From positions 186,001-250,000 of the forward strand of contig OW569391.1 of NCBI GenBank assembly GCA_937625935.1: a stretch of DNA of 64,000 nucleotides, written 5' to 3'. Shown in pieces: positions 9,888 to 20,068 of the stretch. The DNA comes from Tetramitus jugosus (taxonomy: Eukaryota > Heterolobosea > Eutetramitea > Acrasida > Vahlkampfiidae). The notes beneath the pieces were generated by a model, which made no database searches, was not told the origin of the DNA, and was given only the letters and a program-made list of their open reading frames with translations. Made by a program: the position numbers and the translations under genes. The number at the start of each line of letters is the position of its first letter. Within the stretch, counting starts at the first letter, position 1.

Positions 9888-12344
9888 TTATATCTGAAGG
9901 GAGTAGAGCTTGCCGTCATCCTCAAGAACCAATTCATTTTCGATAAATTTATCGATGATACCTCGCAGTTGAGTCCGAGAGATTGGCTCGCCTGAACCTT
10001 GCTCTGCAAGTTCATTAACTCGCTTGAGCAAGGTATCAATCTCGACTTCGTTTCCAAGTTTGAAGTCCTGAGCGGCAGTGTCATACACCATGTCGTGTTG
10101 TTGTACAGTGAATGACGATGAGGCTGGTGGTGGCGCAAGGGGTTGGATCGTTATATCTTCATCCACTTGGACATCATCCTGTACGTCATCGTCTAGTTCT
10201 TCAGGAATTGACAATCGACGTTGCTTTGGGACAGGTGATGACGGTGCATCTTCTTCTTCTGTTGGATTGGATTCCTCTTCACGGGTTCTCTTGTTGGTAG
10301 CAGTGGTTGACTCTTGTGGTTGTGGTTTCTTGGCTTTCTTTGTTTTTGGTTCTTCGAGGGTTTGTTTCGATGGGGCAATGTTGCTGATTGCTTCAAGTGC
10401 TTCTTGATTGTCAGTATTATTGACAAAACAAATTGCATATTCCATTAATTTAAAGGCATCTTCTACATCCTGCTTTGTGATACTGTCACGTAGATACAGT
10501 TTCGCCATTGCAGTGGATAAACGAATTATCGTTTCCAGAGTTCTGGCAGTGATTGGAAGAGTCTTTTGGTTGCTGCTCCGTCGAAGGTCACAGTATTTTT
10601 CATGCATCGATTCTCTAGCATCCTCAGTGAATGTTGGTACAATCTTCTTTGCTCTTGCGATATATTTTCTTAATAAATTAATTGGGATACGATGGTCCTT
10701 GCTATCTGTTTCTTTGTTTAAGAACTTCAGGAAGTCTTCTACATCGTTGTCATCTTCTTCCTTTCTTCCACTTTCGAGTGTTGTCACATGATCCAGAGGA
10801 TCTGCTGGAGCATCAAACAGTTTCGTCGAGCGGTATCTATGAATACTGAGAACATGTTCTGCAATGTCCTTGTCTTTTCTGGGATCTCTATCATCGAGCA
10901 GAATAAAGACAAGATCGAAACGAGAGAGCAATGAATCTGGAAGACCAACATTTCTTTGGATGGTCACCTTTCTGTTGTACTGACCGTAGATTGGATTAGC
11001 AGCAGCAATAACAGAGCATCGAGCATTCAGTGTCGTATGAACACCAGCCTTTTGAATTGTCACGGTTTGTTGTTCCATGACCTCATGCATAGCTACTCTA
11101 TCAACATCATTCATTTTATCGAACTCATCCACACAAACAATACCTCTATCGGCCAACACCATCGCACCAGCTTGCAATGATCTATCACCAGTGTCAGGAT
11201 CGGTGACAACAGCAGCAGTCAGACCAACACCTGTGGAGGCTCTTCCAGTTGTTGAGATTGACAATGGAGATATATGCATCATAAATCTGAGAAGCTGGGA
11301 TTTAGCAGTCGATGGATCACCAACCATCAATAAATTAATATCACCTCTAATGTGATGACCAGAGTTTGGATTCACTCGTTCGGAACCGCCAATCAACAAA
11401 AGCAACAAGGACTTTTTGATAAAGCCATGCCCGTAAATAGATGGAGCAATTGATCCAGCAAGAAGGTCAAAGCAATCTGGCCTCTTTGAAATCAATTGAA
11501 TCGTTTTTTCTTCGTTAAATGTCAAAGTGATTCGATCGACAGGATCACCCAGTTGAATGACATTGTTTGCAATTAGAATTGTTTTCATTGTTCCACTAGA
11601 GGATCCAGTTGTTCCCATTCCCGCTAGAGCTCTATACACACCCACTACTCGAATTCGATCACCAGGTTTGACCTTGTCAACCAAGTCATCTTCTATAATG
11701 ACCTCAACAGACCGAGGCAATTGACCTGCGGGTGCCTTTTCTGGCATTTCTTGAATTGCAAACGATTGAGTGTCTCTATACTTGCAATACCCAAACTCAG
11801 TTCTCAACAAGTTACCATTCGGATCCTTGGTTGGATAACTGAAGCCGGTGGGCAGTCCAGTGTACGATGTGGCATCTCTGTAATCTCTCTTTAAAAATTT
11901 GTTTGTGGCAGGACAGTAGTGCACTGTTCGCATCACCTTTGGTAACACGGAGCTACACTTGGTGACAATGCCCTCCACACACACCAAATTACCCAGGAAG
12001 TGAGAGAGCAAATGTCTAGGTGTCACCAAGAAATCACCACCAAAAATTCCATCGATACCAACATGACACTGCCTGCTTGGATCATCCTCAAAGTAGTTAC
12101 GATCTCTGCTCGTAATAAAATCTTCTAATGCAGCTTCAAATGCAGGCAAATACTCAAATGGTTGTCTTTGAAACCTCCAGGCCAAGGAAGGATCAAACTC
12201 TCTCAAATGATTCAGCTTTATGAGAAGTCTGGGAGATGATGTTTCCATCATTTGTTCAACTTGAGAGCTATAGGTACCATGGTTGAATTGTCTGTCAAGA
12301 AATTCACGAAATTGATTCTTGTAGGTACGCACTGTGTCATTCAT
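9888..12344 (-). CDS. MCM3: DNA replication licensing factor MCM3
   Basis: 818 aa, single exon, ATG at 12344. The AAA+ core shows the MCM Walker A GDPSTAKS (342-349), Walker B IVCVDEFDKM (402-411) and arginine finger SRFDLVF (474-480). Assignment to MCM3 rests on the N-terminal segments SYPTKDPNGN and QEMPEKAPAGQLPRS (about 169-212) and on DDLVDKVKPGDRI, which are distinctive of that subunit. The linker at about 640-720 is Lys/Glu/Pro-rich and is followed by a small C-terminal winged-helix-like domain. Family role: a subunit of the Mcm2-7 helicase loaded at replication origins. Length matches MCM3 elsewhere (808 aa in human). The promoter has an E2F-type palindrome (12451-12462), which fits S-phase expression. 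Confidence 0.97.
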   Translation of the reverse strand: MNDTVRTYKNQFREFLDRQFNHGTYSSQVEQMMETSSPRLLIKLNHLREFDPSLAWRFQRQPFEYLPAFEAALEDFITSRDRNYFEDDPSRQCHVGIDGIFGGDFLVTPRHLLSHFLGNLVCVEGIVTKCSSVLPKVMRTVHYCPATNKFLKRDYRDATSYTGLPTGFSYPTKDPNGNLLRTEFGYCKYRDTQSFAIQEMPEKAPAGQLPRSVEVIIEDDLVDKVKPGDRIRVVGVYRALAGMGTTGSSSGTMKTILIANNVIQLGDPVDRITLTFNEEKTIQLISKRPDCFDLLAGSIAPSIYGHGFIKKSLLLLLIGGSERVNPNSGHHIRGDINLLMVGDPSTAKSQLLRFMMHISPLSISTTGRASTGVGLTAAVVTDPDTGDRSLQAGAMVLADRGIVCVDEFDKMNDVDRVAMHEVMEQQTVTIQKAGVHTTLNARCSVIAAANPIYGQYNRKVTIQRNVGLPDSLLSRFDLVFILLDDRDPRKDKDIAEHVLSIHRYRSTKLFDAPADPLDHVTTLESGRKEEDDNDVEDFLKFLNKETDSKDHRIPINLLRKYIARAKKIVPTFTEDARESMHEKYCDLRRSSNQKTLPITARTLETIIRLSTAMAKLYLRDSITKQDVEDAFKLMEYAICFVNNTDNQEALEAISNIAPSKQTLEEPKTKKAKKPQPQESTTATNKRTREEESNPTEEEDAPSSPVPKQRRLSIPEELDDDVQDDVQVDEDITIQPLAPPPASSSFTVQQHDMVYDTAAQDFKLGNEVEIDTLLKRVNELAEQGSGEPISRTQLRGIIDKFIENELVLEDDGKLYSLQI

Positions 12345-12450
12345 TTGTCCTCCTTGTTGTGTGTGAATGTGAGTGTTACCGCCTAATTTTCGTTTTCTTT
12401 TCTCAAATTTGTTTTATTTTTTGTTCCAGCAAAAGTGTTAACGCAGATTT

Positions 12451-12462
12451 TTTGGCGCCAAA
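12451..12462. promoter_or_regulatory. E2F/DP-type binding palindrome upstream of MCM3
   Basis: TTTGGCGCCAAA is a perfect 12-bp palindrome within a T-flanked context, 107 bp upstream of the MCM3 start codon. It equals the classic E2F consensus half-sites (TTTSGCGC) back to back. MCM genes are E2F targets in animals and plants. Use here is inferred from position and match. Confidence 0.65.
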
Positions 12463-12510
12463 CTATTTCTCCTCATGGGTTTTTACGACTAGTTCCTTCT
12501 TGGGGAAAGA

Positions 12511-13143
12511 TCATGAGGCGACCTTGTTGGAATCGAAATCATGTTTGGTTCGTCGACGATGATCGTCATGGGCTGCCTTACTCAAACTCAGTTCACTCAC
12601 GACATCCACTTGAATTACCGGATAAGAGAGAGCAGTAAGGGCTGTGAGGGTAGAGTTCAAAGATAACTTCTGAAAGGGGTTCGAATCTTTGGTACCTCCC
12701 CTACGATTTTCAATGTCCTTATGCTCAAACCACATGCCACATTCTTCTAACCTCATCATGTTCAGTTCATAGCATCCAGTTCTCTTCTCAATAAAATGCC
12801 TACAGTTACTGTGATCGACTGGCAGGATGGACAAGTGATACTTCTTGGAGGAGAAGTCATTGATCCAAGGACAACACACGAGATCACCTTGGGTTAGCAG
12901 ATCGCTGCTGTATTCTTGCGCTATCAATGCTAACCCAATTTTCTCATTGTCCATTAGCTCTGCCACCATGTTCAGTGGTTGATTCATCGCAACGGCTAAT
13001 CCTAACACAGCTATATTGACCCATTGCATCAAGGGACCTCTCTGACTACATAGTCTCTTCAAATTGTCCAATGCAATAGTCGTAGAAGGAGTTTCAACTA
13101 TTGGATAACGGGTTCTAGGTATCAACATAAAGTTTGTACTCAT
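12511..13143 (-). CDS. Protein of unknown function, 210 aa
   Basis: I start it at the first ATG, 13143 (MSTNFMLIPRTRYP); the upstream in-frame part has no ATG. Composition is that of a folded protein: a hydrophobic stretch WVNIAVLGLAVAMNQPLNMV near residues 45-65, then a Cys/His-containing middle (CCPWINDF, HSNCRHF, GCYELN, ECGMWFEH) and a basic end. The single hydrophobic stretch could be a membrane helix or a buried helix. I do not recognise a family. It is transcribed in the same direction as MCM3 and its 5' part shares no promoter with it. Confidence 0.55.
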   Translation of the reverse strand: MSTNFMLIPRTRYPIVETPSTTIALDNLKRLCSQRGPLMQWVNIAVLGLAVAMNQPLNMVAELMDNEKIGLALIAQEYSSDLLTQGDLVCCPWINDFSSKKYHLSILPVDHSNCRHFIEKRTGCYELNMMRLEECGMWFEHKDIENRRGGTKDSNPFQKLSLNSTLTALTALSYPVIQVDVVSELSLSKAAHDDHRRRTKHDFDSNKVAS

Positions 13144-13332
13144 TTCTCTTTTTACGTTTGACTTCGAAAATTCTGTTCGATGTTGTTGCCACAAACATCA
13201 GTAACAATCAAGTCGAGTTACTCGATAAGGAAGAACAAAAAGGGGCAAAAAGGGGCTACTTTTATGGCAAGATAGGGAGGTAACTTTTTTCCATCGATGG
13301 AACCCCGAAGAGATGAGGTCACTGGTTTCTCA

Positions 13333-14625
13333 TCACAAATTATGGTACAGTCGTTCAGCTATCCCGTCTTGGTTTTTTTGGTTCAACTCTTTGAGTGATA
13401 AGTAACCGAGATGAGGGATGTAGAAGGAATCATTTTCTTTGGTTATGCTACTGGCAGAAGGATGAGTCAACAAGCAAGCCCACAAGTTATCCTCGACTGT
13501 CAACTTGAAACAGTTATAGTCATCTTCGGTAGGATCTGCCCATCTCTTATCAATCAACAACTTCACTACTGGATTGTTCAACTCAACACAAGCTTCTTCC
13601 AAAAAGATTTGCATATTCAATTTGTTTCTCATACATTCATCTTTCATTATCCACTCAAGTATATGTTCCAAAGACGTGATATTCCTTTTCATCAATCCAA
13701 AGGATGTTATCAATTGTCGTGTGGGGTGATTTGACTTTCTCAAGATGTGTTTCACAATGACTGAGAATTGCTCTCTGCTCGAGAATCTTTCATTCATGTG
13801 CAATTGGTCGGCTATAAATTTGAATTCGTTTAGACCCTGAACGAATGACGAGCTCATAATCCCATTAATATCCTCAACTGAGTATCTACGAACCATATGA
13901 ATGGTCTTAAAGCTGGTCCAAATCATTAAACTATGTCTCGAATCAAAGTACTTATGGTTGATTAAGTGACTTGGTACAGGATATTCACTCTTGCAATACT
14001 TTCTGACAAGTTCATCAAACCCATCAGGATAAAGTTGAACGAACTCATCTACCAACTCGTGGACCTTCCGAGGTTCACTTAGTGCTCCTCTTAATTCATA
14101 GTACACTAGATCAATAACAGAATCAAGCATAGCCATACTTTTCAAATGAGGATAACGAGTCAAAATCCAAAGAAGAGAATAGAGTTTCCCTGACTCCATA
14201 TCTTCCATAAGTTTCTGCCAAATATAATGAGAATAACAATCGAGAAGATTGTAATTTTCAATAATGCTGCAAAATTGAGTGGACACGAGCCTCATCGAAC
14301 ACAAGGACTCTGCAGGCAGAAATGAGAGAATATCGGAACAAACATCATCAATCCACCTTAAATCAGCGAAACAATTGCATAATTTTAATCTTTGTAATTC
14401 ACTCCACCATGAATTCAACAATAAGCAGGATTCCACAGTCAAACAACGATGAAAAGTACTCTGATCCTCTTCATGGCACATTTCCAACGTTGGTTTTACT
14501 CCATGGAGATTGAATTGTTGCACATTATTGCAGTGTTGTTTCTTTGGTCTGTTATCGTTTCTGGGTTTGGATGTTCTGTGGCTTGCTCGAATTCTTCGAT
14601 TCTCGTGATGCAGACCTCTTCCCAT
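13333..14625 (-). CDS. F-box-like protein of a local multigene family
   Basis: 430 aa from ATG 14625 (MGRGLHHENRR). After a basic 60-residue N-terminus, an F-box-like motif lies at about 94-125 (DILSFLPAESLCSMRLVSTQFCSII): Leu-Pro, then a V-S-x-x-F core. F-box proteins link substrates to SCF ubiquitin ligases through Skp1. The rest is helical with family-specific motifs (WILTRYPHLK, HLINHKYFDSRHS, VVKLLIDKRWADPT). The same order of motifs occurs in the broken copies at 16326-17895 and 17998-19495. Compared with 17998-19495, this copy stops early, after LLTHPSA, and lacks the C-terminal SELLLDPRVR/LSRAMHP/PEIKEFL part. It may therefore be a shortened but intact member. Confidence 0.72.
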   Translation of the reverse strand: MGRGLHHENRRIRASHRTSKPRNDNRPKKQHCNNVQQFNLHGVKPTLEMCHEEDQSTFHRCLTVESCLLLNSWWSELQRLKLCNCFADLRWIDDVCSDILSFLPAESLCSMRLVSTQFCSIIENYNLLDCYSHYIWQKLMEDMESGKLYSLLWILTRYPHLKSMAMLDSVIDLVYYELRGALSEPRKVHELVDEFVQLYPDGFDELVRKYCKSEYPVPSHLINHKYFDSRHSLMIWTSFKTIHMVRRYSVEDINGIMSSSFVQGLNEFKFIADQLHMNERFSSREQFSVIVKHILRKSNHPTRQLITSFGLMKRNITSLEHILEWIMKDECMRNKLNMQIFLEEACVELNNPVVKLLIDKRWADPTEDDYNCFKLTVEDNLWACLLTHPSASSITKENDSFYIPHLGYLSLKELNQKNQDGIAERLYHNL

Positions 14626-14839
14626 GGTGTTGGTTTGTTGTGATCTAGCAACCAGATGGGAGTTCCGTTTTGTCACAGAACATCCAAGATAAAAAATATT
14701 TATAGTCCAATTCAATGCCAGACTGCGACCTTTCTCTTCACCTCACTACTACTCCAAAAAGTATTGAGCTGATATCTCGTTTGTTGTCAACTCTCAGTCC
14801 CAGGAACCACAGCTGCGAGTCGACAAAAAGTGTGCCTAT

Positions 14840-14912
14840 TAGCAATTCCAGGTATCGATCCTGGGACCTACGGGTTATGAGCCCGTCGCGCTAACCGCTG
14901 CGCCAAATTGCT
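14840..14912 (-). tRNA. Initiator tRNA-Met (CAU)
   Basis: A 73-nt cloverleaf: acceptor AGCAATT/AATTGCT with discriminator A, D-stem GCGC/GCGC, anticodon arm ACGGG-CTCATAA-CCCGT (anticodon CAU), T-arm CCAGG-ATCGATA-CCTGG. Eukaryotic initiator hallmarks are present: A1:U72, A54 and A60 in the T-loop (ATCGATA instead of TTCGA), and three G:C pairs closing the anticodon stem. No intron. No CCA is encoded. Confidence 0.93.
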
Positions 14913-15009
14913 TGGTGATAGTACTGGAACTCTCGCTCATCAGTCTCGAAATTGAACAATTTTTTGTAGCCGTGTTCGCCGCTCGTCGGAGTTGTTCAAT
15001 TTTACTCCG

Positions 15010-16298
15010 ATGTTCATTCTTTTCTGGGACAAGTGGCAAGCCAAGAAAAACAAAACCAATCGTGTGGCCAACATGAACGCAGGCAAGTCTCTGGTTTTGG
15101 AAGATGTCACCAAAAAGTTTAAGAATTACGATACGAAATCTCCCAGAAGCCTAAACCCAACTTCCGAAAGAGAGATGCTATCTTTGGCCTGTTCTTTTCA
15201 ATGCGGAAGCTCGTGGTTCTTTCTGGGTTGTACGGGCAAAGGTTGGCCGTTGATGTATGAGTTGGACATGGAGCATAAGGAATGGAAGAGTGTGAAATCA
15301 TTGGGTGAAAACCAAGATGATCCTTGGAGAGCATCGTAAGTGTGAATATTGCCTTCTTAAGTCTTTTGTAATGTGGTATTTTTTTGTAATGACAACTCTT
15401 TGTAATGTGTTCCTCATTTTGTGTCACACATTTGTTCAACAGAGGAATGTACTCTGTTGTGTCAAATGGAGAGAAAGCGTATTGGTACGGAGGATCAGAT
15501 GCCTTCTTTTATTCTCCATTAACTGAGTTGCAAGTGTTTGATCCAGCGTTAGGAGAGTGGAGAGCGATCACACCTCAGGTGAACATTGATTCTGAAGGTG
15601 GTGAACATCCATCCTTAGAGTATTGTGATTCTACGGTTCCATTGGATACGGATCATATTTATGATGGAGGGCCTTGCTTGTTCACATTTGGTGGATACAA
15701 TGATCACGAACTAGTGTGTTACAACAATCTTTATCGCTTTGACATCCAATCAAAGACTTGGACCACGATGAAATCGGCGATTAAACCCAATGAACGATGC
15801 AATTCGACCATGGTTCACTTGAGGAGTCAGAAAAAGTTGTTGATGTATGGTGGAGGTAATATGAAGAAGAATTATGATGATCTATGGACATTTGACCTTA
15901 GCGAGGAGAGAACAGGATGGCAGCAGGTTTCTTCAACAGGTGAATCGCCTGTTGGATCAACACCCAGTGTAGTTGCAGCGATTCGAGGACCAGAGCCCCA
16001 GATATTAGTCGTGAGAGAGAGTGGCACGACACAGGAGCTTTTATTTTATTTACTGGATTGCTCAACGTTGCATTGGACAATTCTCAACTCCCACATTAGA
16101 GTGAAGGCACAATTTATTTCAATTTTTCAACTCGAGTATCAAGATATGAGAACTCGTTTCTTTCTGTACCTCGACCCACCTGGTCAACCAGAACAAGTTT
16201 TTTCTGTCTCCATCAACACTAATCGAATGCTGCGAGTTTTACATGAATCCTCATTGAGAAGTCACTTGTTTGATGTAATTATCAAATATAGCACCTGA
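15010..16298 (+). CDS. Kelch-repeat protein, two exons
   Basis: Exon 1 is 15010-15335 and exon 2 is 15443-16298. The 107-nt intron (GTAAGT...AACAG) joins in phase 2 (WRA-S-GMYSVV); the product is 393 aa. A second in-frame ATG at 15073 (MNAGKSLVLED) could be the real start. Kelch-type blades are visible: YWYGGSDAFFYSPLTELQVFD, then LFTFGGYNDHELVCYNNLYRFD with WTTM, then LMYGGGNMKKNYDDLWTFDL with WQQV. These show the double-Gly, Tyr and Trp spacing of a beta-propeller. About four to five blades can be counted. No BTB or F-box domain is visible. Kelch propellers act as protein-binding platforms; the partner is unknown. Confidence 0.85.
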
Positions 16299-16325
16299 GT
16301 TACTCAGGCTCGGAGAAAAACAAAC

Positions 16326-17895
16326 CTATGAATTATTATTATTTCGACATTGGATTTTATCGTATTGCTGCATGAAGCCACGCCTGTAAGTTAGATAGCG
16401 CCTCGCATCCTTTGAAATAATATTGTTACACGCGTAGTCAACAAGGAACTCTTGGATTTCAGGATGTTTGTCGGGATTCAAGTCGTCTCTCCTCTGCAAA
16501 TATTTCATGCTATCTCGTTTAGAGACATGCATTGCTCTGCTGAGATATTTTTACTGTAGAGAGCACTTGTTTGACGTTCTTGTGTTGTTGTCAGGTTTGG
16601 TACTATGAGCAGATGCTCTATGTTGTCGCACCAAATCATAATAGCTCTCTTCAATGTTCATTCTTGTTTTGGCAGAGCTCTCCATGTACTGCAATCCTCT
16701 TTCGCTACAAAACTCGTTAATCTCTTGTTCCGATACAGTTCTATCTGATTCCAAGTCAATCTTGGTGCCAACGACGATCATGGGCACTCGGTCAACATCT
16801 TTCGTACGCAGAACATCGTTCCAATAAGTTTCCAGCTGTTGGAACGATTCCTGGTTATTAATGGCAAACATGAGCATGAAGCAGTGAGCTCTCTTAATGG
16901 CCTTATCTTTCATCCAATTGATCTCATCTGAACTCATTAGAAAGTGACTCTCCAACATACATGGCTCATCATCCACCACACTGCTTTCTCTGGGGATCAA
17001 ATTCACAAAGTGCAGGGTCATAATTTTGCCGAAAAACATGTTCCAGGAATTGAACCTGATGAGAAAACTTGCCAACACCTGGAAAGCCAAGGAGCAGCAC
17101 CCTAATCTCAGCAAGGTCCATTTCGTCCACCTTTCGTGTTTTTGATTGATTTTTTCCTTTCTCCGATCACATTGTTTGTCACGTGACAAAACGCAAGCGA
17201 AAGAGAGCCAGTGTATTGAAAAGCCGGAATATATTCATAGTCAGAAACTAGAGCTCGGACTCTGGCATCGTTGAGTAAATAATAGTTATTTTCATAATCA
17301 GTGATCAAATCTCGAACTATTAGATCCAAGAGTAGTTCAGAAACTGTTTTGTCAAGCCAGAGTGGTAGGCTGTTTTAAACAGTAAGTCTTGTGGACAGAA
17401 GGGTGAGTCAACAATCATGACCACAACTCATCATCCACCTTTAAGTTGAAACATTCATATTGATCCTGAGTGGGATCTGCCATCTCTTATCAATCAACAA
17501 CTTAACCACTGGCTCCACTAACTTCTTCCAAAACACTTGCCAATTCACACTGTCTCTCATCACTGGATCTTCCATGACCCAGTTGAGAATAGATTCCACA
17601 AAAGTGAGATCTCTTCTTGCCAATCTCAGATCTGTTAGCTGCTGTGTTGGCTGATCCGATTGACACAAGATGTGCTTCACAATGTCTGACACTTGTTCAA
17701 TGACAATTGCTCTGTTAAAACCCAAACTTTTTGTCGACAAGTCGTCAAATTGTGTGAGGTGACGTAACGTCACTTCATTTAGGGTGTTGTTCAAATGAGG
17801 ATAGAGAGTCAATATCCAAACAAGCGAAGTTAACCTCCCTTCTCTGATGGCTTCTTCAATCTTCTCCAAGATGTGACCTGCATAACTATCTATCT
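16326..17895 (-). pseudogene. F-box family pseudogene, interrupted by a Ras-like sequence
   Basis: Read on the minus strand, homology to the family begins near 17895 inside the region after the F-box (DSYAGHILEKIEEA). It continues to KLLIDKRW, then loses one base near 17475 (TGGCA instead of TGGGCA), so that ADPTQDQYECF lies in another frame. It meets a TGA near 17400 and goes on to SELLLD. That segment is locally duplicated (LIVRDLITDYEN followed by ARVRALVSDYEY). At about 17220 the homology stops. A Ras-like gene occupies 16551-17121, and family sequence resumes at 16550 (YLSRAMHVSKRDSMKYL...PEIQEFL) to the stop at 16326. The F-box itself is missing. It is clearly non-functional as an F-box gene. 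Confidence 0.8.
16551..17121 (-). pseudogene. Decayed Ras-like small GTPase inside the F-box pseudogene
   Basis: Starts at ATG 17121 (MDLAEIRVLLLGFPGVGKF). The P-loop is GFPGVGKF, so the usual Ser/Thr after Lys is replaced. Near 17000 a frameshift moves the reading into the frame that begins VVDDEPCML. The switch II motif DTAGQ is lost, replaced by unrelated residues (ESHFLMSSDEINWMKDKA). Downstream is close to canonical Ras: AINNQESFQQLETYWNDVL, a G4 motif reading TKID instead of NKID, the G5 motif SSAK and a C-terminal CSLQ (CAAX-like prenylation box). The stop codon touches the resumed F-box homology, so there is no 3' untranslated region. With P-loop, switch II and frame damage it should not bind GTP normally. 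The parent is probably a Ras gene elsewhere in the genome. Confidence 0.8.
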
Positions 17896-17997
17896 AGAAT
17901 CTGCTAATTGTCGTAGAAAAAATGACCTATCTGGTACAGTTTGATCAGTCGTTTATTTGGTTCTTAATTCGTAATCCCACACTCTCCAGCTCTGGGC

Positions 17998-19495
17998 TCA
18001 GTAAAAGTCATGAAAGTGGCAGTTCGTTCGAACCTTACTTTTCTGGAAGCCAAACCTGGCCGAGAGGTAAGTCAGGACCTCTCTTGAAATGAAATTTCGT
18101 CGTCCATAACTGAGGAGGAACTCTTTGATTTCAGGATGATAGTTCGGATTCAATTCAGGTCTATGAAGCAAGAACTTCAGACAATCTGCACTGCTGGGGT
18201 GCATTGCTCTACTCAAATAGTTTGTCTTGTTTTGTTTTACATCGACACGAAAATAGGTGAAGAGAGTGTCAAGTAGCGTGACATTAGACTTCTCAATGGC
18301 TTCTAACACGAGGTATTCATGATCATTCACTAGAGTTCGGACTCTGGGATCAAGTAACAACTCAGATAGTGTTTTAGAAAGTATAGGCCTTGACGATGCT
18401 GTCCTGAACAAATAGTTGTTGTTGTATATCTTGTCAACACAAGGGTGGCCCAACAAACAAACCCATACATTATCATCCACTTTCAACTTGAAACATCGGT
18501 AGTTTTGTTGAGTGGGATCTGCCCATCTCTTCTGAATCAACAACCTCACGACTGGAACGTTCAATGCAACACAAGCTTCTTCCATAAAGAGTTGAAAATC
18601 TATTCTACCTCCAATGGATTCCTTAAGGATCCATTCGAGTATTTGTTCCACAAATGTGACGTTCTCCTTTTTCGCTAACCCGAAGGAAGTAATCAACTGT
18701 TGTGTTGGCTGGTTTGACTTTCCCAAGATGTTTTTCACAATGGCTGAGAATTTTTCAGTGTTTTCGAGCCATAATCTTTGTCCTGCTATGAACTCGAATT
18801 CGGTAAGGTCTTTTACGAACGAGGAGTTCATAATTCTGTCAATATCCTCCATTGAAAATCTGTTCACTGCATCGATTTTCTTAAAACTTTTCCAAATTAC
18901 TGAACTATGCCCCAGATTAAAGTATCTATGGTTGATTAAGTGCCTGGGAACAGGGTGTTCTCTTACAAAACCATTTTACTGGTTCATCAAACCAATCGGG
19001 AAACAGTTGAACGAAGCCATCCAACAAACTGTGGATCCTCTGTTATTCAGGTTCATTTTCTCTCGATCCATAGTACTGACTTTCAACAAGTGATGTATAG
19101 AATAATAAATCTATGACGGTGTCTTGCTTTTGTAATTTCAGCTGAGGATAACCAGTCAGAATCCAAAAAAGAGAGAAGAGGTTTTTTGTAGTGATATGAG
19201 ACTGTAGTTTCTGCAAGATGTAGTCTGCATGAGCATCGATGAGATTGTAATCTTCAATAATGTTGTAAAATTGTTTGGATACAAGTCTCATCGAACATAA
19301 TGATTCAGGAGGGAGAAGTGAGAGAATGTGAGAACAATCATCATCATTGGTGGTCAAGCCAGCAAAATAATTCCGGAATGAGTTTAATTCATTCCACAAC
19401 AAGTTTAAGAGCCTGCAGGAGTCAACAGCCAGACAACTTTTTCTGAGAAAGAGGAAGACGATTCTCATCTTTCCACCTTGGATGTCAGAAATCAT
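17998..19495 (-). pseudogene. F-box family gene disrupted by a stop and a frameshift
   Basis: The start region at 19495 (MISDIQGGKMRIV) leads into an F-box-like motif (HILSLLPPESLCSMRLVSKQF), then WILTGYPQLK. A TAA near 19045 interrupts the frame after ENEPE. The same frame continues with family sequence (DGFVQLFPDWFDEP) until about 18970. There a one-base shift moves homology to the frame of EHPVPRHLINHRYF, which runs uninterrupted to the stop at 17998 and includes KRWADPTQ, SELLLDPRVRTL, YLSRAMHP and PEIKEFLLSYG. This is the most complete view of the family's full length (about 500 codons). It could be a recent pseudogene, or a real gene with assembly errors; two independent lesions favour the former. 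Confidence 0.75.
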
Positions 19496-19632
19496 GTTTC
19501 TATCTACTTGGTCAAAGCAAGGCAGAAATAGCGATGCTTCTCATGAATTACCCTGGATAGACATGACTTTCAAACATCCTGAAATCAAAGAATGATATTT
19601 GAACAGAAACCGAAGTAATGATTTGGTAGTTC

Positions 19633-20068
19633 ATGACACCCACACTTGCCAAAGAGGTGGAGTTCACCACATACCAGGACCTGTACAAGAATAAACATGA
19701 CGACACTGTCTTGTGTCTATCATGTACTGAAATACCTAACTACGAATATGTGGACCATGGAAGGATCAAGGGTATCGATAGCGATAACGTTGATCGCTGG
19801 GTTGCCAAACTCAACTTGAAGGAAGGAGTGCATCCAATGATAGAGTATGTAAGCCAACTCAAACAAGATGCTTTTCTTCGAATTCAGGCCACACAAGCAT
19901 TCCATGAATTTGAAAGAAAATATCATTGATTCTTATCCTTTCTATCCTTCACGTGTGTGGGGGGAAGAAGATGAAGAGAAGGTCAGAGAATACTTTTCCT
20001 CAGAGAGATTCAAGATTCTTCGAAAGGAGATTAACAACATTAAGCAGCAATGCATCCGTCAGTCATAA
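19633..20068 (+). pseudogene. Frameshifted unknown gene (about 145 codons)
   Basis: ATG 19633 opens a frame (MTPTLAKEVEFTTYQDLY) that ends at a TGA near 19929 after EFERKYH. Protein-like sequence carries on one frame over (SYPFYPSRVWGEEDEEKV...) to the stop at 20068. One extra base near 19925 would account for it. Composition is that of a folded acidic protein with no recognisable domain. It is either a young pseudogene or a gene with an indel in the assembly. Confidence 0.45.

Noticed and set aside
14840-14912. Elongator tRNA-Met
   Set aside because: A1:U72, A54, A60 and the three G:C pairs of the anticodon stem mark it as the initiator.
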